The notes beneath the pieces were generated by a model that searched no databases, was not told where the DNA came from, and saw nothing but the letters and a program-made list of their open reading frames with translations. From Isoetes taiwanensis (taxonomy: Eukaryota; Streptophyta; Lycopodiopsida; Isoetales; Isoetaceae): a stretch of 64,000 nt of DNA. Position 1 is the first letter of the stretch; every line of letters starts with the position of its first letter. Positions 11,569 through 22,700 of this stretch are shown here, piece after piece. Location: the NCBI GenBank assembly GCA_021234155.1, contig JAJEKV010000135.1, forward strand, positions 1,073,562 to 1,137,561, written 5' to 3'. A program made the translations under genes and the position numbers.

Positions 11569-12500
11569 ATGACAACCAGATTCGGGGCAAATCTATTGAA
11601 CTCTATTGAAGTTTTTAAAGGAGATGGAGGATTTCAAATCTGGAAGGAGAGTATTAGAGCTGTACTGGAGTTTGAAAAATTGTGGTATTTGTTTGATGGT
11701 AGTCCAGTAAGGGGTGCAACTAGCTCAGGTGATTCAAGTCCTGCTGCTAGTAGTAGTAATGCTCAATCTGGTGCAGGGGGAACTTCAGGTGAAGGTGTGT
11801 CTACTGCAAGGGCAACTTCTCTGAGTTCTGGAGCAGAAGATGAAGCTAAGATTATGGAGGCCCAGGCCATAATCATGTGTAAGGTAGGCACTGCCTTAAA
11901 ACTGAAACTTGAGGCATGAAGCCTAAGGAAATGTGGGATTATTTGATAAAGCACTATGAACAAAAAGTTCTTCACAAATAGATGTGCTAGAAAAAGCAGT
12001 TAAGGAAGATGAAATTGGTTGAGAAAGATAACTTGACTGACTTTTTTGGAGAGATTTGATTCCATCATTGCGAGATCTTGAGGAGCTGGAAATATCTTTA
12101 ATGAGCAAAAGTATCAAATACTAGCTTTGGCAAGAGCGGTATCTCATAATAGTCACTTGGCAACTTTACTCGAAATGTAGCCACTTCCAAGGAGCATGCT
12201 ATCGAATGATCATACAATTTGAGCAGTCTACTATTACACGGGGAGGAAGGCGATCAATCCTCGAGATCTTGTATCTGAGTAAGACTAAAAGAGGTGGTTT
12301 TTCAAGAGGAAAAGTAGGACCTTGTTATGCATGTAATCAATTTGGTCACCTAAAAGAGTGAGTGTCCAAACAATAGTGAGAAGGAATTTAGATGTTTCAA
12401 TTGTGAAGGCAAAGGTCATTTTGCTTCTGATTGCCCAAGCCTAAAAAGGGAAGAGGTCGAGGAGATTTTATGGAACTTATAGAGGTGGCAGGGGCAGGGG
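11569..12500 (+). pseudogene. Copia gag (broken)
   Basis: It begins MTTRFGANLLNSIEVFKGDG and FQIWKESIRAVLEFEKLWYL, a typical UBN2/copia gag N terminus. A Ser/Gly-rich insert follows (SSPAASSSNAQSGAGG), with a stop at 11919 and continuation in other frames. Two CCHC knuckles are recognisable across frameshifts at about 12330-12440 (CYACNQFGHLKE; CFNCEGKGHFASDC), then an Arg/Gly-rich tail (GRGRGDF, RGGRGRGKFKG). The role is nucleocapsid formation in the cytoplasm. At least four frame disruptions. Confidence 0.85.
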
Positions 12501-12629
12501 AAAATTCAAAGGAGGCTCAAGTATTAATGTGGTAGAAAAACAAAATGGTAGTGAAGGTGAACTTGAGGATGACACCTTGGAGGTAAGGAAGAATTTAACT
12601 TGTAATGTTTGAGTTTCCAAGGAAAAGCA

Positions 12630-13640
12630 ATAACCAATTTGTTGTTATAGATTCAGGGAGCGAAAAAAGTGTGATGTGTGACTTGCATATGCTTAAGGAG
12701 TGGGAAAAGAAGGAAGGACATGTGCAACTTGGTGATGGGGTTTGAAAAAATAGAAGATCTTTGGAGTTTTAGAGTTGTTTGACTTAAATGGCAAAATTGT
12801 AAAATTGAGAGATATTTTGTGTGTGCCCGGTCTTGTTAGAAATCTCATATCCGGTATGCCAAATTTGGTGGATTTGGGATATAAAGTGTTGTTTGAACAG
12901 ATCCATTGTAAAGTGTTCCTTAATGGTGAATTAAAGTTTATTGGCAAAAGAGTTGGTAATCTTTTTGGATTGAATATGGAGCATCTTCATGAAATTAATC
13001 TTGTGGAATATTCGGATGTGAAAGTATGGCATAACAGATTATGTCATGTAAATCTTGCAATAATTAAAAGGCTTGGGGAAAGGGATTAATATCCGCCAAG
13101 GTACAAAATGAAAAGTTTTTATGTGGAGGCTGCCAACTTGGAAAGCAATCAAGATTGCCATTTAAAAGGTCACACAAAAGAGCAAAGGGCATTTTGAATT
13201 TGGTACATCTGATTTATGTGGTCCTAGTTACTAGTTTGAGTGGGCATAAATATTTCATGAGCTTTATTGATGATTTTGAGAAAAACCAAGTGTTATATTT
13301 TGAAAACAAAAGACCAAGCTAGTGATGCTTTGAAGTTATTTCTTCTTTGAAACCGAGCTAGAAACCGGAAGAAAGATAAAGTGCATAAGGTCGAGACGGG
13401 GAGGTGAATATATCTCGATGAATTTAAAGCTTTTTTATGTAAGCGGGGGAATCAAGAGGCAATTGACATGCGGATACTCACCACAACAAAATGGAGTTGC
13501 GAAAGGAAAAATAGAACCTTGCTTGATCTTTGTGAGATCCATGTTGAAGTATTACGATTTACCAAATTATTTATGGGATGAATTTTGTGAAGGCATTTGT
13601 CTACATTCAAAACTTGTTACCTTCATCAAGTATTAAAGGT
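12630..13640 (+). pseudogene. Copia protease and integrase (broken)
   Basis: Protease: FVVIDSGSEKSVMCD at about 12640-12685 carries the DSG active-site triad. Integrase: the HHCC zinc domain is seen as VWHNRLCHVNLAIIKRL (13021-13072) and CGGCQLGKQSRLPFKRSH near 13120; the core follows (KYFMSFIDDF near 13245). YSPQQNGVAKGK near 13480 is the region of the third catalytic acidic residue, but a small deletion has shifted the frame there. The order protease-integrase before RT is diagnostic of Ty1/copia. Confidence 0.85.
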
Positions 13641-14146
13641 GCAATTTTAAATGCTTTGGTCCAGTAAGTCACCTTCTTATGATAGATTAAAAGCATATGG
13701 GTGTTTATGCTTTGTACATGTTCTGAAGAACCGAGGAAAAAAATTGGATGATAGAGCATACATATCTTATCTAGTAGGGTATGATTCTAACTCAAAAGCA
13801 TTGATTATATGACCCCCTTTAGAAGAAAAATTATAGTAAGTAGAGATGTGGTCTTCAATGAAAACAATTTTATAGGAAAATTCCTAAGATAAATAATTGA
13901 AGATCCATGTGAAAGTGAAAGGAAAGATAGTATTGAGGAAACAAAAATCAGTCAATAAGTGAAGAAGAAAAACTCAAGGATTGGGCGAGGTAGATTTGAG
14001 TGACTCGATAATGAGTCGAAATGATTCCAACTAATGTTGTCAAAGCGGAAGTGGAATCGGTGTTGAGCAAGAGATTGAACACCAAGAGGCGGAAGTGGAT
14101 AAAATTGATAGACCAAAAAAGAAAAAACCATTGAACAGAAGCTCAA

Positions 14147-15262
14147 ATGTTGGCGGAAGAAGCCAAACATGATTTAGAGTCTCATGGTAGAACTGAACTT
14201 GGAAAAAGTAAAAGACTTAGATCTCGGGTAGGAGAAATTAATATCGTATTTGACATTTTGATACTTGAAACAGACAAGATTCCACAAAAATTATATGGAG
14301 GCAGTTCAAGATATGAATGGAAAGAACTGGAAATGTGCTATGGAAGAAGAAATGAGAGCATTGAGAAGAACAAACACTTATACAAGTTAGTGGATATTCC
14401 TTCCGATAAGAATATAGTTGGAAGTAAGTGGATCTATAGAATAAAACCGGGAGTAGACAAAAATACAAAAGAAATTTAAAAGCAGGACTTGTTGCAGGGG
14501 GGCTTTACACGAAAAAAGGAGAAGATTTTGATGAAACATTCTCACCATTGGTAAAGATAAATAGTTTGAGAATGTTATTAGCTATTGCTAATGCTTGTGA
14601 CCTTGAAATCCATCATATGGATAGGGCACAAAGATTCTTGAATGCTAAGTTAGAGGAGGAAATTTATTTAAGACACGCACCTAGATTTGAAGAGGAAAAA
14701 GGAAAAATTTGGAAGTTGAATAGAGCAGTTTATGGTCTTAAACAATCTCCTAGGGAATGGTATAAATGTATGGATGGATATCTTGTAGAACAAGGTTTTG
14801 AGAAGCTCAATTATGATGGGAATATCTATAGGTTCAAAATGGAGATGCCCGGTGCATTATTGCTTTATATGTTGATGACAATATTATGATATCAAAGGGA
14901 ACTCAAGTACTAAATCATTGCAAAGATATCTTAAGGAAACGATTCCAAATGAGTGATCTTGGAGAGTTAAAGAGGTTTACGGGCATAGATGTTTTTGGGG
15001 ACGTAAATCACAAGATATTAGCTTTGAGTCAACAAGGGCATATTCAAAACATGTTGAAGAAATTTCATATGGAAGATTGCAATATGGCATATACTCCTAT
15101 GGTTCCAGGTCACAGAATCTCTGCAGATATGAGTCCAAAAACAGAAGCTGAAAGCAAACAAATGGAGAAAATACCTTACAGAAGTTTGATTGGTTGTTTG
15201 TCCTATGTAGCCAATTGTACTAGGCGGACATTGCATTTGCGATTAATATTTCGATGGGTACA
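14147..15262 (+). pseudogene. Copia reverse transcriptase (broken)
   Basis: Frames at 14147-14479, 14548-14889 and 14886-15266 together give a copia RT: YKLVDIPSDKNIVGSKWIYR, DETFSPLVKINSLRMLLAIA, NRAVYGLKQSPREWYK, and the catalytic YVDD (ALYVDDNIMISKG near 14862-14900, across a frame change). FQMSDLGELKRFTGIDV follows. Stops or shifts at 14479, 14889 and 15266 inactivate it. Confidence 0.9.
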
Positions 15263-15276
15263 ATGACAGGGCTGGT

Positions 15277-15846
15277 AAAGGACCTTTGGATTGTAGCAAA
15301 AGGATCCTCAAATACTTGAAAGGTACAATGCATTTTGGTATAGTATTTAATGAAACCAACTTACAATTGCAGGCTTATTGTGATGCTGATTGGGGAGGAG
15401 ATTTAGACAAACGAAAATCAACTTCAGGATATGTTATTTTATTAGGTGGAGCCCCAGTTGCTTGGAAGTGCAAAAAGCAAAGCAGCATTGCTTTTATCTA
15501 GTCTTTGTCGAGTACAACTTTTCAAACTCTACTGATTAACAAAGGAACTTATCTGGGAAAGAAGACTTATGGCAGAATTTGGATTTGCTCAAAGAGGACC
15601 AACAATCATTTATTGTGATAATACTAGTTGTATTGCCATGTCAAAAAATCCAATTTTGCACGAAAGATCAAAACACATTGAGATGGAAGTTCATTTCATC
15701 AGAGATATGGTTAAAAAAAATCAAGTGCATTTGACCTATGTTAGTATAGCTGATCAAAGAGCAGATATTCTTACAAAGGCATTACCATTATCCAGATTCC
15801 AGGAAATAAGGAAATTATTACAATGTGATGACAGGGAATATCACAT
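15277..15846 (+). pseudogene. Copia RNase H (broken)
   Basis: RILKYLKGTMHFGIVF and YCDADWGGDLDKRKSTSGYV (DADW metal-binding motif) lie at 15298-15430. They are followed by YCDNTSCIAMSKNPILHERS and KHIEMEVHFIRDMV at 15611-15710 and ADILTKALPLSRF near 15762. A stop at 15501 splits the domain. It would degrade the RNA strand during reverse transcription. Confidence 0.9.
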
Positions 15847-15856
15847 GAAGGGGGAA
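15847..15856 (+). other. Polypurine tract
   Basis: gaagggggaa lies directly before the 3' LTR, the expected plus-strand priming site. Confidence 0.9.
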
Positions 15857-16374
15857 TGTTGGAAATGACATAAGTATGTGTCATGTGATATTCGAGTACA
15901 TAAGGGGATTAGTGACCACATCTTGGCTCCCCTAGGCTAATGAGGATTCATACAAGCATTCATGAGAAGCAGTGGCAGTGAATGCAAGAAAAAAGCATAG
16001 AAGTTGAAAAGTGGTGGGCAGGTACTACCCAGACGTTGCTACGGCCGCCAGAAAACGCTTGATACCCCCTGCATGGCCACTTAGGGTTTTGATCGGTCAA
16101 GCGGGTCAAAGTCAACGACAGCTGGAACTTAAGGACGCTGGGGCATCCTATTATTTAGGCAAGTTGGAAAACTTTCTATATGAAGGGCATGCACGATTTG
16201 ACAAGTGGATATATCCAGGTTGATAAGAAAATATATAGATGGATGATTGTCATAGAAGATAAGGAGCTGAGTCTGGAATCACAGTCTTGGGTATGCAAAT
16301 ATAGGTGTGGGAGGGTTTGAAGGAGACAGAGTCTTGGCATACTTGGGTTCGAATCCCAAGCTCTGATTATAACA
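15857..16374 (+). repeat. 3' LTR of copia element
   Basis: 518 bp, same termini as the 5' LTR. It is identical over the first 161 bp and over most of 16150-16270, with differences grouped in two short patches. Confidence 0.95.
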
Positions 16375-16523
16375 CCACGGATCAATGCAGCCTTACCACC
16401 ATTCTTTTGAATATCCTCGGGCCTTTTGTAAATCTGGCGTCTTGCTAAGCTTCTTTGTGATTTAGTAAGACCAAAATCCAAAATACTGAGAGATGTCCCA
16501 ACCAAATTTAGTGGCCCACCCAA
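16375..16523 (-). pseudogene. LINE region upstream of endonuclease (left part of split)
   Basis: The minus frame reads GGPLNLVGTSLSILDFGLTK, then RRQIYKRPEDIQKNGGKAAL, and runs into the copia target site. It joins in frame with 10791-11017 once the copia and one ccacg are removed. Sequence to about 16550 may be the LINE's 5' region; beyond that I see nothing coding. Confidence 0.7.
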
Positions 16524-16550
16524 CTGGGAAAAATGCCGCCCCCATTTGAT

Positions 16551-18061
16551 GTTACCAAAAAAAAATTCATCCCTCTGTTAAGCCTATTTTCGATATTCTT
16601 TTGCAATTTAGTCGAAAAATCGTTGGAATTATTTTTACCTCATCAGGCATTTTTAAGGATGGCTGGATTTTTCATGGTGAAACCCTTTGTTTTCGAACCA
16701 TGAAAACTACTTTAGTTAGGGTTGACAATTGTTTTAGAACTTCGAAATGTTGATCCCCTAAGTGTGCCATAGACTTTATTCTTCTAAGAGTAGTTGGATT
16801 ATTAATTAGTCTATAAAGCTCTCAAAATGTGAAAAGCGTATGGTGTTACATAAGATTGTGAATGGTTATGGCGGTGTATAAGTAGATATTTTCATATGAT
16901 GCTGATGGTGTATGGGCTGGTTTGACCCAAGGAGATGCCTTTATTGAAGTTGTTATTTTAGCTCGTAGAAAACGTCACATGGAGATGCTAAAAAAAGGAT
17001 GGCGTGGCATGTTGCTAGGTGCGCTCTTAGATGCGGGGAGTTTTGCGGGGGGGGGATTAGGAAATGGAGTAAGCAGGGATTTTTGCGGGGAGTGGGACGG
17101 AGATGTTTTTGGGAAGAGTAGGATTACGAAGATGGAGTTCAGGATGATGTTTGGGTAGGCGGGGTTCTCTTTGGCGGGTTTTGGAGGCGATATGCATCTC
17201 TTTTGCATTAGGCGCGGTGTTTTTTTCCTCTGTGGTGCATGCGTTTTATATTTTGTTGGCGGGTTTTAGATTTGCGGAAAAATGGTTTAGTTTTGGACTT
17301 TGAGACAATATGCGTGTTTTAGCCAATATCCGACCCATTTGTACAACTTTGTTGTTGCGCTTTTTTTTTTCTTGGATGTTTCGAAGCTTGACAGTTTTCT
17401 TCAAGGGTTTTCTGGTGTTTTGTTTGCAGCTGGTAGTAGAATAATACTTCGTTTTCTTAATGCTATGTTCTTGTTGCTTTGTTCTATGTTTATTTTGGTC
17501 CTCACATGATTTGTGGTGTCCGCCAATGGCAAGGGCTTCAAATCCCTCGAGTATATTTATTTTTGTTTAATCTGTTTGGTGCATAGGTGACTTGTGAACC
17601 ATTAGAGCGAAACCATATCTTTGACATGGAAATGTCAGTTTGACCCCATCAAGGGACGGCTATGGTGTAAGATGGTTAACTTTACGGTAGAAAGAGTCGT
17701 GGTTCAAAACCTTCTCTTCTTTCTAGCTTTTCGGTAGAGTAATGTTAAGCCCGAATTATACGGCGAGGTGCGGACCGGGCTCGCCGGCAGGCTTTTCCGC
17801 ACGATCCACCACGGCGGTAACGAACATTTCACCGTAAAAGTTCCGGGGAAGATATTTCTTGCCGCGTAAAGCCATCGTAGCCACAAAGGTTGATTACTCC
17901 GTTATCGGCCAAACGCCGGAGGAGATGAAGCCAACAATCTGTTGTAATCTAGGCCTGAAATATGGTGAAATATCTTCCCCCTGAACTTTACGGATCTGAA
18001 TTAAGGTGCCTCCAAGCAGACGGCACATGTCACAGTCATGCCATCGACCTCTCTATATGCT
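16551..18061. other. Stretch without a supported gene
   Basis: No TE domains or RNA genes recognised. A minus-strand frame at 17760-17895 (MALRGKKYLPRNFYGEMFVT, then AEKPAGEPGPHLAV and a stop) looks more protein-like than its surroundings but is only about 43 codons, and I do not know it. GC-rich g-tracts lie at 17040-17080. Confidence 0.4.
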
Positions 18062-18070
18062 GTTCTTTAC

Positions 18071-18189
18071 GGGTAGTTTCTACTTTGCGGCCCCCCCTGC
18101 TGGATGATGACATCTCCACCGTTGATGGCTTTTTTTAAGCCAGATCCACCGTCAGATGGAATAGGGGGGCCGTAAACTAGAAGTGTCCC
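18071..18189. mobile_element. Mutator-like MITE with 9-bp target duplication
   Basis: A 119-bp element with terminal inverted repeats of about 26 bp. The left end is gggtagtttctac followed by tttgcggcccccc. The right end, read on the other strand, is gggacacttctag followed by tttacggcccccc. It is flanked by perfect 9-bp direct repeats gttctttac (18062-18070 and 18190-18198). A 9-bp duplication is the hallmark of Mutator-superfamily insertion. There is no coding capacity. Confidence 0.85.
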
Positions 18190-18442
18190 GTTCTTTACAT
18201 AGTGTCTAGTAATGTGGTGGTGCCCTAGTCTATTTGGCTAGGCTAAATTCAAGTCTATTTGGTCATGGTAGTGGGCAGAGCACATCTCACTATTAACATA
18301 GTACAACCTGACATAGGTAAGCACTCTGCCTCCAAGCAATCTCACATGAAGGAACTATAGAGTTTAAATTTTCTTCAGAGCCACTTTCCATTGAATCCAA
18401 CAAAAAAAAAAAAAGGAATCACCAAGAGAAGTTCAGCTGGTT

Positions 18443-20102
18443 TCAAACGAGGGGCAATCTTTCAATTGTGAGAGGATAATCAATAGTTAAGGTATTTACC
18501 ATGAGTAAATACCCTGAGGAAGAACTAGGGTCTAGACAAACAACCTCCCCAAAACATCGCCTGGCCATCTCTAGATTGTCATATGTTCTGCATGCAGTGA
18601 GCAAAGTTGTCCACCCCAAGATATTGGACTGGAACTGACACAAAAGATTTTCTGCTTCATGTAACCACCCTGCTCGCCCTAATAGGTCAACAATACCTGT
18701 GTAGTGAGAAATATCTGGCATGATTCCATGGTCTTCTTTCATGGCTTTAAAGTAAGAACGGCCTTCATCCACTAGACCTGCATGGCCGCATGCACTAATA
18801 ATTATAGTAAATGTTGAATCATCTGGTTTCATAGTTTTCATTTGCAAGTCATTAAAGCATTGCACAGCTAACATTATGTTCCCATTGTATGCATATCCTC
18901 CAATCATTGCATTCCATGCTATCACATGTTTATGTGACAATCCATCAAAGACTTTATAAGCCTCCTTCAAATTTCCCAGTTTGGCATACATATCAATAAG
19001 AGTGCTCCCAATGACAGAATCACATATCAGTCCACATTGAAGTATCTGATCATGTATAAACCTTCCAAGTCCTACAGCTCCGACATCACTGCACGCTTTC
19101 AATGCACTCAAGAAGATGACCTTATTTGGCTTTATGTTCTTCAGTTGCATCTCCTGGAAAAGCTCTATTGCTGTAAGACCTTTTCCATGTTGAACATATC
19201 CAGAAAGCATGGCACCCCAGACTACTATATCTGCATCTATTAGTCTATCAAAACTTTCGCGTGCCTCATCCAAGCTCCCACATTTGGCATACATATCTAC
19301 AAGACTGCTCCCAACCACAATGTCTAATTGAAGTCCAAATTTAATAATTTGGCCGTGTATAAGCCTACCCTGCCATGTATTTCCTATATTGGCACAGGCT
19401 TTCAGGACACTCAAAAATGTTACTTTGTCTGGTCTCATGCCTTCCTGTTGCATCTCAACAAATAGTTCTATTGCAGAAACGTCTTTTCCATGCTCAGCAT
19501 ATCCTGTAACCATTGCTGCACAAGACACCTGGTCTACAGTTGATAAAGTGTTAAACAATTTGCATGCCTCTGCTAGGTTCCCACATTTGGCATACATGTT
19601 AACAAGACTATTCCCAACAAAGACATCAAACAATGCACAATTGATAACCTGGGCATGAATAAACTTGCCCAAATCTATGTCAAAATTGCTCCCACAAGCC
19701 TTCAATAGAGTCAAGAAAGTGACACTGTCTGGCGCCATATTTTCTTGTCGCATCTGTCATAAAAGTGTTAAAGCAACAATGTCATCCAAAGAATATCCAG
19801 CCATGATTGTATTCCATGTAATTAAATCTCTTTATGGCAACAAATTGTACACTTGAATTGCCTTCTCAAAAATCCTACATTTGATATACATGTGAAGAAG
19901 GCCATTTTCAAGAATATCATTTAACTAGAATTTGGTGTTGATGATCTTCCCATGGAGAATTTTCCCCTGTGGAAGCTAAAGCCATAGAGCATGCTTTCAA
20001 CATAGAAAAATAAATATACCTATTAGATTCTAACTTTGTTAGCTGCATTACACAGTACAGTTGAATAGCGAGTTCACCTTGACATGGTTTAGGATTTGCC
20101 AA
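18443..20102 (-). pseudogene. PLS-class pentatricopeptide repeat protein, degraded
   Basis: The longest frame (19753 to 18443, 436 codons) contains consecutive ~35-residue PPR motifs, for example VGNSLVNMYAKCGNLAEACK, SSLVDMYAKCGSLDEARESF, HVIAWNAMIGGYAYNGNIML and HYTGIVDLLGRAGWLHEAEN. This is the P-L-S layout of organelle RNA-editing factors. Repeat coding continues upstream to about 20100 (RDLITWNTIMAGYSLDDIVA; KLESNRYIYFSMLKACSMAL) through in-frame TGA and TAA codons and at least one frameshift, so the ATG at 19753 is not a natural start. At the 3' end the text stops after SSSSGYLLM and no E+ or DYW deaminase domain follows. Family role: binding specific organellar transcripts. Confidence 0.85.
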
Positions 20103-20350
20103 AATTACTCATTCCAAGTATACGGACTAGGATTTGCATTTCAATATAAGCAAATGCTTCGTTTGCTTCAATAGAACATCCAAAGAAAGGAAATAAGCGT
20201 ATGACATGGGAACCCAAAAAGGGATCAAATTGGATTCCATTACATACCAGAAGAGACAAGAACTGCGAAAGATCAATATGTGCAGTGTAGTATTGCAGAC
20301 GATTGTAACCATTCATTGAAACTGGTCGTTCTATAATTTTTTCAGCTTCA
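20103..20350 (-). pseudogene. Possible upstream remnant of the PPR gene
   Basis: Overlapping minus frames (20089-20316 and 20127-20312) contain SHVIRLFPFFGCSIEANEAF, which has the spacing of a PPR helix pair (compare NSLVxMYxKCGxxxEAxxxF). The identity is weak and no start codon is convincing. Confidence 0.3.
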
Positions 20351-20539
20351 AATCGGTAATGAAGTCGTCCATGCTTTTAGATAGTTGAGAAAAACAACAA
20401 GGTTCCTATAGCATTTTATGAAAGCGAGCTTCTTTCCCTGTTCCTCCCTGGATGGAATGAACCCTAACCTCGCTAAGGTTCCAAGTACCCAAGTTCAACT
20501 CAGGAAGGCTACTAATATTACTAGTAGGGATTGAACCTG

Positions 20540-20734
20540 GTTTTGATACCAAATGTAATGGGGAAGGGCACTTGTCCCCCTTCTGGGGGCATGCCGTGCT
20601 CTCAGCGCTAGCGCTGGTCCACCTCTCTGACGTGGCATTATCCCAGCCCTTGATGTCCAGATTGTGTGGTCTAGATCTGTGCCACATTAAGTGGGGGGCT
20701 GTAAAACGAAGTTGAAGTGCATTCCCCCACAACA
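20540..20734 (-). mobile_element. Short LTR plus extended tRNA-Met primer site (TRIM- or solo-like)
   Basis: On the minus strand, 20734 to 20554 starts tgttgtgggggaatgcac and ends ccccattaca, giving a 181-bp tg...ca LTR. Directly after it comes tttggtatcaaaaccagg and then ttcaatccc, which matches the acceptor stem and T-arm complement of initiator tRNA-Met over about 24 positions with few changes. No second LTR is visible to the left, so it is a remnant. The LTR length is in the TRIM range. Confidence 0.6.
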
Positions 20735-20773
20735 TAGAAAGATGATTTTTTTCTTCCTCAGTCGCCTGCAATG

Positions 20774-20985
20774 GCAGTTCCAACGAATTTTTTGATGCCT
20801 TCCACCCGAATGAAGCCACAAGCAGTTCCGCGAGTTTTTCTTGGTGGCTTCAACTGGGATGAAGGCGCTAGCAGTTCTGGCGAGTTTTTCTTGATGCCTT
20901 CAACTCAAGTCCTTCTTGATGCTTCAAACTTGTTATACCTCGCAGTGCCGACGAGTTTTGCTTCAAACTTGTTTCTTGCATTCAA
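20774..20985 (+). repeat. Imperfect minisatellite, four units
   Basis: Units start gcagttccaacgaat (20774), gcagttccgcgagt (20822), gcagttctggcgagt (20871) and gcagtgccgacgagt (20942). Each is followed by tttttcttgatgccttcaa-like sequence, with spacings of 48, 49 and 71 bp. It is open in the plus frame 20771-20992, but this is probably a by-product of the repeat. Confidence 0.7.
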
Positions 20986-20989
20986 ACTG

Positions 20990-22080
20990 TGAGTCTGTAG
21001 GTACGTTTCTTGTATGCAAGATGCTTGCATTTTCGTGCATGCAAGCTTTTTATATTTTGATCTTGTTATGTTTTTTGCAGATGGTCATGCTTTTACCGAA
21101 GCAGGGGTGAGATTTTTTCCATGAGCAGCAGAGAAGGGATGAGATGAGAAGTTTGGGTTTTTAGTGCTCTGTTTTTCTAGTGCTTTGTTTTGAATGCTTA
21201 TTGAAGCAAAAGGAAGCCTAGAATAGCTCCTATTTTAGTCTTGTAGAACTTCTGATCTTATCCGAGCCTTTAAATTGCCTACGATGCCTGGCTCGTGGAT
21301 AGTGCCTTTGGATCTATGATATCGTTTTCGTCTGTGTAAAACTACAAGCTTTTGAGCTTTGAATATAAAACTACAAGATTTGATAGTGGCTTTTGAGCCT
21401 TTGAGCTTTAAATGTAGCGAACTGAAAAAATTACAAGTGTTGAACAAAAAAATAATGACTATTGTAAATTACAAGTGCTAATACTATTGCGTGCTAGTTA
21501 TCACTTGAGACATCAAAGCTTCTTTAGATCTTCATGGGACACAATCTCTTGTTTGAGGAGAGATTTCATCGTGTAACCAATGGCATTCAATTCTGACTCT
21601 ATTAGGGTTCAATCGGCAAGAAGCGTCAAAAAAACAGAAGAGAGGTGATTATTTTCCTGATTTGAGAAAAGGGACAATGATGTCGCATAAACTTCAAAAT
21701 AACCGACGCTCATTATTTCGTACTCCCATAATCTTCGCTTCTCTATGCACCACCCGATTCTACCACAAAGAAGGTACAAAAATGTGGCGTCAAAATACGT
21801 GTTTTTGATACATCACAACGTGATTTTACCCGAGGGCAACTGAAAATCCTATTACATAGTAGAGTAGACATTTTGAAAACACTAATTAGGTGGTTCTTTT
21901 CACAAATTTTGATACGCTTTGAATATTTACTTATTCCTTTTTTTTTTTGGATGGATAAAGAATTCTATTTAATATTGAGACAATGTTGCATGACTATAAA
22001 GCGAATGACAGCCTGCGGGAGTACCTAGATGCTTGTTTCCTTGGCAAGCTCGGGACCCCATTGCTCTAGAGCAGTCAAAA
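20990..22080. other. Stretch without a supported gene
   Basis: AT-rich. Short internal echoes (actacaag...tttgagcttt near 21340-21410) are present, but I see no TE domain or gene. Confidence 0.5.
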
Positions 22081-22700
22081 ATGGCCCATTACAAGGAGCA
22101 CATCAACCCGTGTTAGCCGGGGCCTGACTCTACCGCGTCCCGGCTGCCCACGAAAAAGCGCGGGCTCATTGCCTCCATTCGACGGTGCCCACCATCTTCG
22201 ATCCGAGGCAGGCGGTGGATTGGGGAGCCCCGCCGGGGACAGGCTCTGTAAGTCTTGTCAAGCGGGTCTTGGTTGAGGATGAGTCTCACACTTTCGAGTT
22301 GCCCGGCGTTCGATCGATTCGGGCGAATCGCCCCTTAGTGCGGCTGGGCGTGCCCTTGCATTGCCTGATGAACACACCGCCGTGACGTGCCCCTGGGGTC
22401 GCCATCGGGAGGTACTCGGACCTCGGGCGAGGTCACCTTTGCCCTTGCCGGTCTGTCCACCGACTAGGCACTACGGGGGTGGTGCATGGCCGTGATATAT
22501 TGGGATGTTTTCGCATTTTATATGATTAGCACTGATTTGTCGCCAGGGTGATTGCCGCCACGGTTTTTCCCTCGAAACCCTTTGGGAGGGGTTTTTAATC
22601 CGGGCAAGAATCGCTTGTCGCGTTTTTTTATTGGGTCCCATAGACCGATTGGTCTCCGTGGACGATAAAAGTAACTTCCTTCCTTCCTTCCTTCCTTCCT
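22080..22700 (+). mobile_element. LINE 3' end, GC-rich copy, with (CTTC)n tail
   Basis: Scrambled by frameshifts, the coding still shows LCKSC and VEDESHT followed by SCPAFDRFGRIA-like text (22225-22335). This is the C-terminal finger of the same LINE family as 4940-5408 and 45340-49476. The 3' region contains gggtcccatagaccgattgg and tctccgtggacgataaaa, then cttcc units (22677-22698). The hairpin agacc-gatt-ggtct sits at 22642-22655. It is more GC-rich than the other copies. Confidence 0.75.

Larger units (their letters stand above)
11018..16374 (+). mobile_element. Complete Ty1/copia retrotransposon
   Basis: A full structural set is visible: two LTRs (11018-11532; 15857-16374) starting tgttgg and ending aaca, a tRNA-Met primer site right after the 5' LTR, and a polypurine tract right before the 3' LTR. 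Internal coding is in the order gag, protease, integrase, RT, RNase H, which defines Ty1/copia. A perfect 5-bp target duplication (ccacg) flanks it at 11013-11017 and 16375-16379. All coding domains contain frameshifts or stops, so it is non-autonomous now. It is inserted inside the minus-strand LINE. Confidence 0.95.

Noticed and set aside
16922-17158. 78-codon plus ORF with Gly-rich stretch
   Set aside because: Composition follows local g-tracts and there is no recognisable motif.
18443-19753. 436-codon ORF as an intact PPR gene
   Set aside because: Homologous coding continues upstream through stops and the C-terminal domains are missing, so I call it a pseudogene.
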